Below are positions 23,186 to 33,543 of a stretch of DNA of 64,000 nucleotides, piece by piece; position 1 is the first letter of the stretch, and each line of letters opens with the position of its first letter. Location of the stretch: NCBI GenBank assembly GCA_013368315.1, contig JAACJM010000045.1:1-64000 (forward strand), read 5' to 3'. The stretch is from Tetrapyrgos nigripes (Eukaryota > Basidiomycota > Agaricomycetes > Agaricales > Campanellaceae). Below the pieces are notes generated by a model. That model was not told the origin of the DNA and did no database searches. It saw only the letters and a program-made list of their open reading frames with translations. Made by a program: the position numbers and the translations under genes.

Positions 23186-24357
23186 ATGTCCTCCTCCGCT
23201 GCTTCCAACATGAGCTCTACGGCCTCGGCCCCACACGGTGTAAGCTGCGTTTCCATTTGTTTCGAACTGGAATCGACGCAGAGTACTGAGGCTTCTTATT
23301 CTGTCCCAGCCATCTCCTCCTATCCTGGATTATGTCCAACGCTCGCCTGGTGCTGGTAAAGCAGATGATGACGTGGAAAAACGACGGTTTAACATCAGAG
23401 TGGAGTCGGTTCATTATGAACTCGTCAAGAGTAAGGACAACGAGTACCCCGATCGCAAACAGTGCGCGGTCCTCCTGAAAACGACTTTCAGTCTTATGGA
23501 CAAAGACAAGCTCGGTGTGTGATGGGATTACCCCAGATATTTCTTCATCGACTCATCAAATCTTGATCTCAGCGTCTGCAAAAGTGCCTTTCCTCATTTC
23601 AGCTAGCGCCGGGACTGTGACCACGACTTCGGGCGAAGATGGGGTTTCGATTGTACAGATTTACCGACACTACCCAGACCATCACGAGTTTTATGCAGCT
23701 GAAACGATAACTGGAAACCAGCAAACCAATGTAGAACCTTCCATCAAGGTGGGTTCTGGGAGTGGCCCGGGAATAGAAGTCGGGGGTGTGGGAACCCACT
23801 GGCAACATTCCTTCAGTAATGTTAAGCGGATTTCGCTCCGATCAGAAATGCAGGGCCAAGATTTTGTGCGATGGTGCGTGCTTGTTTTCACTGGGTAATG
23901 GTATAGAGATTGACCTACTTTAAGGATATATGACAACCCAGAGGGAGTCTACTACCCTCGTGAAGTTAAACTCCTTCTAATCGTACAAAGAGGACACAAA
24001 GAGGACGACTCCGAGTCCGCTTCATTTCCTTTCCAGCTAATTCTGCAGCCAGCTCTCTCTGTCGACCTTTATGACCATATTCCTCGTAAGATGTGGAACG
24101 CGTTTCGTCGTTACGTGGGAAAGGATCGTAACCATCGGGGATGGAAGTTCGAGCTCAAGGGACCCTTTAAACCTGCTTTAGCGAGGGATGCTGAGTTGGA
24201 AGCCGACCGATTTGAGGATACTCAGGCTGGGACCAGCTCGGAACAGACCAAATCAGGCACTTTTATTCCAACTCGGTACGGCCTCCATGCAGCTGCAAAG
24301 TCTTGGAGGGAGGAGAATGGTATCAGTCTCGGAATGGTATCAATTTCATTCAGCTAG
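23186..24357 (+). CDS. Orphan protein of 330 residues, intact
   Basis: Not recognised. Exons 23186-23239, 23310-23514, 23573-23873 and 23925-24357 splice with GT-AG borders. The phases close exactly to 330 residues, which is strong evidence for a real gene. The protein has no signal peptide and no membrane helix. Residue blocks that look conserved are FNIRVESVHYELVKS, GTHWQHSFSNVKRI, YDNPEGVYYPREVKLLLIVQ and RKMWNAFRRYVGKDRNHRGW, followed by an acidic Glu/Asp stretch. It is likely cytosolic or nuclear. Its neighbours are decayed accessory genes, suggesting a lineage-restricted gene. The start was taken at the first in-frame ATG; an alternative at 23210 would remove eight residues. Confidence 0.7.
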
Positions 24358-27208
24358 ATGACGTTTTCCACTCATTCCGCTGTCTTCTAGTAACAGGATA
24401 TCAAGTTTGAGGTCTTCAAAGCTAGGAAGGTTACCTGTACTTTTACACTATCTGCGTACCTCTTGACTTTTGTATCTGCACATTGGCCGCGACTTAAAAT
24501 CGAATTGTTTTGCCAATAGCAGCTGTCCTGAGTCCTCTCATTGAAGTGACTCTTCTGTATTCAATGGCACCCCTTGCCTAGAAAAATGAATAACTCCTTT
24601 TCCGTCCTCTAATGCAACTTCCAAGGAATACACAAGCTCAACCCTTCATCGATGCATATGCTAACTAGCTTCATCCAGCGTCCCCACCGGCCACTTGAAA
24701 ACCACTCCGTCATCCACAACCTCGTCATTAATCCTCATCATCGAAATACCAGCATAGACTCGGTGCAGATTCGTATACGTCGAGTCTGACGAGATTAGGA
24801 AGGAGCTTTGGAGTGAGCCCATCAGTCAAGTTCGAGGTACTATCAGGCAGTCTGCGAAAACTGAAAGATTAGTACATATATGCTCAGACACTGTAAAATT
24901 TGAAGTAAAGAACGAGATAGATGAAGAAGGAAAGAGGCCAGTAGAAGACAAGAGAAACTACTCGCCACCAAACTGCTCATCCTTCAATGGTGCTATCAAG
25001 CTTCCCTACCGATGTCGCAACGGTCAACCCCAGAACGATTTCAGAACCAACACCTCACTCTGCCCAAGCCCAACCCGAATCCGACTCGACCAGCAGCTCA
25101 ACGCTGCAACCAGGTTTTCTTCATGACCCAACAGTTAAGAGTCGGCTCTCCAAACCCCAACGGCGACTCGTAATTGCAAGTTCCCAGATGCAGTCGTCCA
25201 TCCCCAGGTCTATCTCCGTTGACTACGACATATTTCGGCCATGCGTGATGGAAGTTTGTTGAAAAGAGAGTCGGAGATAAAGCAGCAATCATTGATCCTT
25301 GAGCATGAGTAGCAGCCAGACTGTTGACTGCCAAGGTGACAGTCATGTTGATGGTGGAAGAGAGACGTCAGTCGGAGAAGAGACAGCATAGACAGAGCAC
25401 CTACAATGACCACGTCGTCGCCGTCTTTGTCACATGACGTAGATTGTTGGTATGCATGGGACAGAAAGTAATAGGTGCAGAAAGGCGGAATATAGACGTT
25501 GAGAGATTTGACGAGATAGGCATGAAGTGAAAAAGCCCTAAAGGAGCTTAATACGAGCCCGGGTAGCTGTAAAGAGTACTGGTGTCGATGACCAGTGTCT
25601 ATGTCATTTTGCCTTCATCTTAGCCCTCGCCCTTGTATTCGCCCATCACTATGCTCTTCTCAACCTCCCCACTACCTCTGGCACCTTCCCATCGTCTCTT
25701 CTGCAGTTTGACGTTAAATCATTGTCCCCGTCAGACAAGAAAAGACTTCTCTGACCCGGACCCATTGTCCAGACACAACGAAACGAATATGACGGCAGCC
25801 TCTTCAGATAATTACGACGGTAGGGAGGTGCACTGGCAATGGTGTAGATGAGGTGCGTAAGCCGTGAAGGGTAGAAGGCAGCGTTGGAAAATTTGAGGAG
25901 GGGGTGGCTGGATGAAAAGACGCCAATGAAAGTCCTCCCGAGTCTTTTAGTATGATTTGATCGACATATTTATGGTAGAGATGAGAAGGAAATGAAGAAA
26001 AGGATGGGATAGAATATATGCCGTCTTCGAAGGAGCGTTGGGATTGGGAGTGATGATGAAGCGTGAGCCTAAAGGTGTGGATAACGACCTTCTTGACCGA
26101 CCGGTACGTGCTGCTGTCGATACACGTAGAGTCCTCGTCTTCATCGCCCCCTCCTCCTGTTCCCCATCAATCAACGTCCTTTCTCCAGAACTCAATCTTT
26201 CCTCCACTCCCTGTCCATGCGCCAGTAAAAATCGCAATTGCGAAATCCGAAGACTACCGGACGGCACCGTCAGCCTTCAGAGAAAAAGGGACGTGAAGAA
26301 AGGCGACGTGGATATCTGACGTGCTTGGTTGGGTTTGGCAATGGAGACAGCGAGATGGCGGGACAACGAGGGTATTCGTATGATGTAGTATAGTGTATTC
26401 TTCCTCGACAATTTTCCTTCTTCGAGTTAGTGGGGACAATGTGGAGGGTGACACATTCCCCTTAGCGGCGGGTATTGGGTTGGATGTACTATCCGTCGAA
26501 ATTGGTAGGGTGGTAGGCTGGTGTGGAACTGTAGTGGCAGGGGAGTTCTGATAGCGACAATGTGTTGGTTAGGGAAGAGTGGGCATGGAGGGTAAGGCAT
26601 AGCGTAGTTGTGATTTTAGTTGGGAGGACTGAAAGGAGAAGTATGCAGCAGCGAACAATGAAAGCGAGAGGGATTCGGAAACGTGGCCCAGTAGAAAGAC
26701 GAGGAGAGCGTAGAGAGAGTGACCAGAAGAAGTAAAGTACATGGCGGAAGTCATAAGCGCATTGAGATCGATTGGGAGGAAGGCGAAGGGGGGAAGATAG
26801 GAAGCGACACCGTCAGTACGACACTACAACGACGAGGAGAAAAAAGAACAAAAGTACTCACCTCGAACACCGTTTCGTTCTTATCAACCGACACAAATTA
26901 TTGACATTGCGCAACAATAAAAGGACTCTCAGAGTGTCTGTCTTCGGTCGTCGTCGAGTTTCTGGTTGTGCATCGCGCTTGAAGTCCAGTTTCGAGAAGG
27001 AATTGTGTGTCTTAGGTATTTCTTTCTGAGGAGACCGTGAAGAGGAAAGCAACGAGATATCGACGCTCATTGTCAATACGGTCGTCCAGGCTGTCGGTAA
27101 CGTTGAGCTTGTTGTTGTCAATGATCAGCTTCAACTCCGAGTACCGGTTTCCAGTCCCCCATCCAGCGCTCTTTTACTAAAGCCACCACAACGGCACTTG
27201 AAGCTCTC
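24358..27208. other. Region with weak coding signals only
   Basis: On the minus strand, about 24810-24661 reads TNLHRVYAGISMMRINDEVV and ends at a clean stop, so it may be the last exon of an unrecognised gene whose earlier exons could lie up to about 25430. A minus-strand frame starting at 27121 (MTTTSSTLPTAWTTVL) ends at a GT donor near 26857 but no continuation could be fixed. No domain was recognised in either. Confidence 0.3.
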
Positions 27209-27356
27209 ATGAAGTTGAGCTGTCTACAATCCCTTCCTTGCTACCGCTGGACATTTTGGGCTTTTCCCCCCTGTTTATGTTTTGCCGCTGTGCACCTTTT
27301 TTCCCTGCGAAAGTCCCAGCCAGTGATAGCTCTTGATCTTATCTACAAATGTATTC

Positions 27357-27680
27357 GCAAAGCGTTATCTTTGATGGCTCATTGCGCTTCCCATAAACAC
27401 TCATGTGACTTTGGACACTTTTCAAACTTCTTGCGCTTTGCCATCAACCATCCTTCAAGTGAATTGAGTGCTAAAGACCAAGTTGTACCGTCGTTGCTTG
27501 AAGATCTTATCTAGGCGCTCAAACTGTATTACATCAAGGTCAGCAGGTCTTTTGCGCAAGACCTTATCTTTGCTGCTTCATTGCGCTTCTTATAAACACT
27601 CATGTGACTTTAGACACTTTTCAAACTTCTTGCGCTTTGCCTTCGACTATCATTCGAGTATGAGCACTAAAGAAAGCACA
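27357..27680. promoter_or_regulatory. Tandemly duplicated promoter / 5' flank of the STAND gene
   Basis: About 27357-27480 and 27552-27675 are two copies of one segment. Both contain TCATTGCGCTTC, a TAAACACTCATGTGACTTT block and CAAACTTCTTGCGCTTTGCC. In the second copy TATAAACA at about 27591 is a TATA-like box roughly 70 bp before the start codon. The first copy has CATAAACA instead, and its start-codon position reads GTG in GAGTGCTAAAG rather than ATG. Confidence 0.7.
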
Positions 27681-30600
27681 GACAGGCAAATGCAACCAGG
27701 TGGGAGCTGATAACATAAAATCATTCAGCTGTGATGCAGGGTACACTTGATCTATTATACTGATTACCAACTCTTTTTGCAGTCAATAATCCCATTCCTC
27801 CCACTGGAGGAACTGTTTATAATACTGATAGTCATCAGAATCAAGGTGTGTATGAATTTTTTGACCTGAGATTAAAACATGATTATTAACCAATGAAAAT
27901 ATTTGCAGGAGATAACTGTAAGTCTTTGGTTCCAAGAGTAGTCATTTGTGTACTAGTAACAAGATTATTTGTAGTGTCTGAAATTCAAAAGTGGATCAAT
28001 GCACCTGATCCATCTATCAATTTCAATGCTGCATACATGAAGATGACAGAAGGCACTGGAGAGTGGCTCCTCAAAGATTCCAAATTGGTTGAATGGAAGA
28101 ATAATGGTGGCTTGTTCTGGCTCCAAGGGAGAGGTTAGTTATCTACACTGCATGAAATACTAGGATTCTTATGAGATTTTTAGCTGGCTGGGCTAACACA
28201 TTTCTTCTGTGAGTAATTTGCTCTTTTCTCCTTTATCAAGAAATGAATATCCCATATTTCAGCACCAAGGTTATCATAAATTTGGAGGCAGAGGACCATG
28301 CTGTCTTTTACTTTTATTTTGACACCCTTGATCAAACCAAAGCAAAAGGGACTTACCAGGAATTGCTCTCCTCTATCATGGTTTCAGCTGGCATGAAGTT
28401 TGATCAAACAGTGCTGCAAGATCTGTACCAGCAATATGACCAGGGTACAATTCAAATGCATACAGATGCTATGAAGGCAACCTTGCTCCAGCTCCTGGAA
28501 CAATGTTCTTCAGCTGTATACATCTTTGTGGATGCATTGGATGAATGTCAGCAACAAGATCAACATTTGATTTCAAGATTCATCCTAGATTTACTTGACC
28601 TTGGTCCAAAGATTCATATCTTTGTGTCCTGCAGATATGATGCAGCTAGTACAATTGGTGTCAGCTCTGCTACTTATGAAATGCCTCTTGATGAACTAGT
28701 AAAATCAGACATTCAAAGACAGATTGAGGAAGTTTTCAGGGACAAGGAGTTAGATGTACACAAAGAAGTAATAGAGGCCCTATCACACATAGCTCATGGA
28801 CGGTAAGTATTATAGATTCAGGTATTATACTTAATGATTGAAATATTCCATAGGTTTGGATGGGTTGAATTTCAGATTCAAAACCTAGGAAATCATGTAG
28901 ACATAGTTGAGTTTCTGATTGTGAATGGGGCACCTGTCAATGCTCAGGATGGCAAATATGGCAATGCTCTCCAGGCTGCTTCATCCATGGGAAAGGAAGA
29001 TGTTGTAAGGCTTTTGCTTGAGAAGGGAGCAGATGTAAATGCTCAGGATAGTGAATATGGCAATGCTCTCCAGGCTGCTTCATCCATGGGAAAGGAAGAT
29101 GTTGTAAGGTTTTTGCTTGAGAAGGGAGCAGATGTAAATGCTCAGGGTGGTCTATATGCCAATGCTCTCCAGGCTGCTTCATTTAATGGGAAGGAAAATG
29201 TTGTAAGGCTTTTGCTTGAGAAGGGAGCAGATGTAAATGCTCAAGGTGGTGAATATGGCAATGCTCTCCAGGTTGCTTCATTCATGGAAGATGAAAATGT
29301 TGTAAGGCTTTTGCTTGAGAAGGGAGCAGATGTAAATGCTCAGGGTGGTGAATATGGTAGTGCTCTCCAGGCTGCAGCTTCAATGAGAAATGAAAATGTT
29401 GTAAGGCTTTTGCTTGAGAAGGGAGCAGATGTAAATGCTCAGGGTGGTAGATATGGCAGTGCTCTCCAGGCTGCTTCATTCAAGGGAGATGAAAATATTG
29501 TAAGGCTTTTGCTTGAGAAGGGAGCAGATGTAAATGCTCAAAGTAGTAAATATGGCAGTGCCCTCCAGGCTGCTTCATTCACAGGAAATGAAAACCTTGT
29601 AAGGCTTTTGCTTGAGAAGGGAACAGATGTAAATGCTCAGGGTGGTGAATGTGGCGGTGCTCTCCAGGCTGCTTCATTCATGGAAAATGAAAATGTTGTA
29701 AGGCTTTTGCTTGAGAAGGGAGCAGATGTAAATGCTCAGGGTGGTAAATGTGGCAGTGCTCTCCAGGCTGCTTCATTCAAGGGAAATGAAAATGTTGTAA
29801 GGCTTTTGCTTGAGAAGGGAGCAGATGTAAATGCTCAAGGTGGTGAATATGGCAATGCTCTCCAGGCTGCTTCATTCATGGGAAAGGAAGATGTTGTAAG
29901 GCTTTTGCTTGAGAAGGGAGCAGATGTAAATGCTCAGGGTGGTGAATATGGTAGTGCTCTCCAGGCTGCAGCTTCAATGAGAAATGAAAATGTTGTAAGG
30001 CTTTTGCTTGAGAAGGGAGCAGATGTAAATGCTCAGGGTGGCAAATATGGCAGTGCTCTCCAGGCTGCTTCATTCAAGGGAAATGAAAATGTTGTAAGGC
30101 TTTTGCTTGAGAAGGGTGCAGATGTAAATGCTCAAAGTGGTAAATATGGCAATGCTCTCCAGGCTGCTTCATTCGAGGGAAATGAAAATGTTGTAAGGCT
30201 TTTGCTCGAGAAGGGTGCAGATGTAAATGCTCAGGGTGGTGAATATGGCAATGCTCTCCAGGCTGCCACTTCATTTGAGAGAAACATATATATTGTAAGG
30301 CTTCTGCTTGAGAAGGGAGCAGATGTAAATGCTCAGGGTGGTGAATATGGCAATGCTCTCCAGGCTGCTTCATTTAATGGGAAGGAAAATATTGTAAGGC
30401 TTTTGCTTGAGAAGGGAGCAGATGTAAATGCTCAGGGTGGTAAATATGGCAATGCTCTCCAGGCTGCTTCATTTGAGGGAAACATATATATTGTAAGGCT
30501 TCTGCTTGAGAAGGGAGCAGATGTAAATGCTCAGGGTGGTGAATATGGCAATGCTCTCCAGGCTGCTTCATTTCAGGGAAGTGAATACTTTGTAAAGCTT

Positions 30601-31896
30601 TTGCTTGAGAAGGGTGCAGATGTAAATGCTCAAAGTGGTAAATATGGCAATGCTCTCCAGGCTGCTTCATTCGAGGGAAATGAAAATGTTGTAAGGCTTT
30701 TGCTCGAGAAGGGTGCAGATGTAAATGCTCAGGGTGGTGAATATGGCAATGCTCTCCAGGCTGCCACTTCATTTGAGAGAAACATATATATTGTAAGGCT
30801 TCTGCTTGAGAAGGGAGCAGATGTAAATGCTCAGGGTGGTGAATATGGCAATGCTCTCCAGGCTGCTTCATTTAATGGGAAGGAAAATATTGTAAGGCTT
30901 TTGCTTGAGAAGGGAGCAGATGTAAATGCTCAGGGTGGTAAATATGGCAATGCTCTCCAGGCTGCTTCATTTGAGGGAAACATATATATTGTAAGGCTTC
31001 TGCTTGAGAAGGGAGCAGATGTAAATGCTCAGGGTGGTGAATATGGCAATGCTCTCCAGGCTGCTTCATTTCAGGGAAGTGAATACTTTGTAAAGCTTTT
31101 GCTTGAGAAGGGAGTAGATGTAAATGCTCAGGGTGGTAAATATGGTACTGCTCTGCAAGCAGCATCATCTGCTACTCTGTCTGCAAAAATATTTTATCTT
31201 AACATAGTGAAGCTGCTACTTGATCATGGAGCAAAAATTAATTCCCAAGGTGGCGAATATGGAAGTCCTATTCAGGCTGCTGCTCATGAAGGCAATCAAG
31301 AGATATTCAAACTCCTGATACAAAGGGGAGCAACTGCAATTGACCCTATTTCACATGAGGTGCTTCCTGAACTCTCAGTAGATCTTCCAACAGAGGAAAA
31401 TAAACATGAATTTGAGTCAGATGAAGAACCTCAGCCTAGAGTATACAGTATTGACTTGGAGTCATCAGTTGAATCTGATGTACGACCAGTGCCTTCATGT
31501 TATTCTATTGAACTTGTGTCTCTTGCATCAGACACTGCAGAAGTTCCACCTTTTCCTTCAAACCATTCTATTGTACTGCACTCTCTTGAAGATGAGACTG
31601 ATGAAATATATCCCTTCCCTGAACATCACTCAATTGAACTGTGTTCTTTGGAGGATGAGACACAGGATGCAGGTCCTATTCCTGAACACCACTCAATTGA
31701 GCTGCATTCTTTAGAAGACGAGACCCAAGATGTAAGGCCTTTGCCTCAATTTCACTCAATTGAATTGCATTCTTTGGAAGATGTGGATGGTAGCAATGAA
31801 GCTGGACCAGGATCTTATAATATTGATTTAGTAGTGTCAAAAGATAACCAGGATGACCATGAAGAAGGCTGCTGCTCTTGCTGCTGCTGCCAATAA
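27660..31896 (+). CDS. NACHT-ankyrin STAND (NLR-like) protein with atypical P-loop
   Basis: Exons 27660-27699, 27783-27845, 27909-27917, 27975-28133, 28184-28208, 28263-28802 and 28854-31896 splice with GT-AG borders and close to 1292 residues. Order: a short N-terminus; the linker typical of basidiomycete STAND proteins (IQKWINAPDPSINFNAAY); a NACHT-type NTPase with FWLQGR before the P-loop, FYFYFDT after it, and Walker B YIFVDALDEC; the end-of-NACHT block FGWVEFQIQNL; about 24 ankyrin repeats (roughly residues 290-1105); seven acidic SIxL repeats (about 1141-1270); and a cysteine-rich end CCSCCCC. The P-loop reads AGWANTF instead of G-GKT, so the lysine is replaced by Asn. The helical region normally between NACHT and repeats is absent. 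It is presumably a cytosolic sensor-type protein; ligand and output are unknown. The surrounding DNA is very CpG-poor. Confidence 0.85.
28920..31340 (+). repeat. Ankyrin-coding tandem array, 99-bp unit
   Basis: About 24 units of 99 bp (33 residues, consensus VVRLLLEKGADVNAQGGEYG). A few units are 102 bp because of one extra residue (AATSFE). Within the array a block of five units, about 498 bp, is repeated in tandem (about 30108-30605 and 30606-31103) with no difference seen by eye. Variation is concentrated at a few positions: the residues before and after the NALQAAS block. This is a recently homogenised array. Confidence 0.9.
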
Positions 31897-31952
31897 GGTG
31901 GTGAAAAAAAGATTTCCAGTATGGCCAAAGAAACAAAGATAGGATCTGGACT

Positions 31953-32230
31953 CTGAATATTATTTATGCAAACATCTATAAAGAATATACAAAAGAAGTA
32001 AAATGTTAAAAGTCCATAAAAATACTGTCCTGATGTGCTGTACAAGTATACAAGGCTCTGATGTAAATCTTGGAACAAATAGTGCTTCTGCAATTTGAAT
32101 GTTATTTATGGAAAATTTATAAAAGAATATACAAAAGAAGTAAAATACAAAATCACAAGAAAAATGTCCTGATGGGTTGTTCAAGTACACAATACTCTGA
32201 TGTAAATTCTGGAACAAATAGTGCTTTGTG
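31953..32230. repeat. Tandem repeat in the STAND gene 3' flank, two copies of about 135 bp
   Basis: Both copies contain GAATATACAAAAGAAGTAAA, TGTCCTGATG and GGAACAAATAGTGCTT. They lie directly after the stop codon region and are A/T-rich. They may form part of the 3' UTR. Confidence 0.75.
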
Positions 32231-33238
32231 AAGTTTCACTGATATGGTTCTTGATTTTGTACAATATATTTATAATAAAATGATGTTGATATATTTCGTG
32301 TCAACTGTGACTGCTTTATTCTATTTAAGCTTGTGTAAACAGGTAAGTGGAGATACTAAAACTATAATTATTTGAACTTCCTTGGAACCTTCAAGGATTA
32401 ACTCAAATTAGGCATTTTTTCACAGCTGAGAATCTATCAGTACTACAGTACACCTGTTTGAATTCTGTGTCATCAGCTGAAACTCACAGGTTGACTTGTT
32501 TGAGCTTTTGAATTTTGATGTCGAGTAAAATGGCTGGTTACTAATAGTAGGCTGACCAGTGCACATTGTAATATCCTCTTCTCTAGGCTTCTTCACAGCT
32601 CCAGAGACTCTGAAAAGCCTCTTAGCTAGCCTTTATGATTGTATGAAAGTCCTAAAATCTATTTTACAAAGGGTTTCACAGTCTTCTGTAGCACTGGGCA
32701 CAGAGAGACCCCTTACTGGCAGTCAGAAAGCAGGTGTCCCCAGCTCAACGCACTCTAAATTTTCTCAGGACCCCGAAGTCCGGAAGTTCATTTTTATCTG
32801 TTTGATCTCTCTTAATTTATGCTCCTCTATCATCCGAATTACAATTGAAGCCTGCCATGAACAAGTTAGCCAAAAATTGTCGAGCTTGCAATTTGACCAA
32901 CGTACATATGATGCCATCATTGCTGAGAAGCTTGTTTCATACAATCACTTGCAGCTTCTGAAGTTCTGACACTGCTGGTGGTGCAGCGCGACTTGAGCGC
33001 AACACTATTTGAATTTTGGCGAGACTGCGCGTTGGTTGCCGCGAGTCATGGTGCACTCTCGACTCTCCTGCACTTACTGTATCGTTGGACATGAAGCTTT
33101 ATAGAATTTGCTCTTCCGCGTGAGGTTGTGGATTTGCATCCTGACAGTTCTTACGCAGCAAAAGTGTTAATTCGAGCTCAGGTACACGACAAACAGTCAT
33201 CCTGTCTCCTCATTTTTGACAAAACCTTCGAGCTGTCT
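32231..33238. other. Flank between STAND gene and tRNA
   Basis: A 136-codon frame at 32559-32969 (containing LQFDQRTYDAIIAEKL) has no recognised domain. CpG dinucleotides reappear from about 32740 onward, marking the right edge of the CpG-poor block. From 33096 the DNA matches 18355-18487. Confidence 0.4.
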
Positions 33239-33311
33239 GGTTCAATGGTCTAGTGGTTATGATTTCTGTCTTACACACAGAAGGTCTCCAGTTCGATCCT
33301 GGATTGAACCA
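33239..33311 (+). tRNA. tRNA-Val (anticodon UAC)
   Basis: The 73 bases fold into a standard cloverleaf. The acceptor stem is GGTTCAA with TTGAACC and discriminator A. The anticodon stem is TCTGT/ACAGA with loop CTTACAC, giving anticodon TAC. The T arm is TCCAG-TTCGATC-CTGGA, with an intact B box GTTCGATCC. There is no intron. It would read valine GUA/GUG codons. It lies about 230 bp upstream of the NTF2-domain gene. Confidence 0.93.
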
Positions 33312-33543
33312 TGGCGTTGAAAGACCCCGTTTTTTGCCTTTTGAGCCGGAAGAAAGCAAGTTTTTTCGTCCACTTTGACCTTTAAACTGCATACCGGTCA
33401 GCTACCACCAGTTCTCTTCTTCCGCGGAACCAAAACGAACAAGTCCCGTCTCAATCTGAAATTCGACTCTAATACATGAGTAAACAACGTTGCTTGCCTC
33501 TTACTAGAACCATACCACGACAGACCCATGCTTCGCAGGCGTT

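Noticed and set aside
28937..31168. Long minus-strand open frames with repeated HIHHPEHLHLLPSQAKALQ text
   Set aside because: They are the antisense of the ankyrin array. The repeat unit happens to lack stops in that frame, so they extend over many units without being genes.
28920..31340. Regularly spaced direct repeats resembling an array such as CRISPR
   Set aside because: Units are 99 bp, continuous without spacers, and encode ankyrin repeats in a eukaryotic gene.
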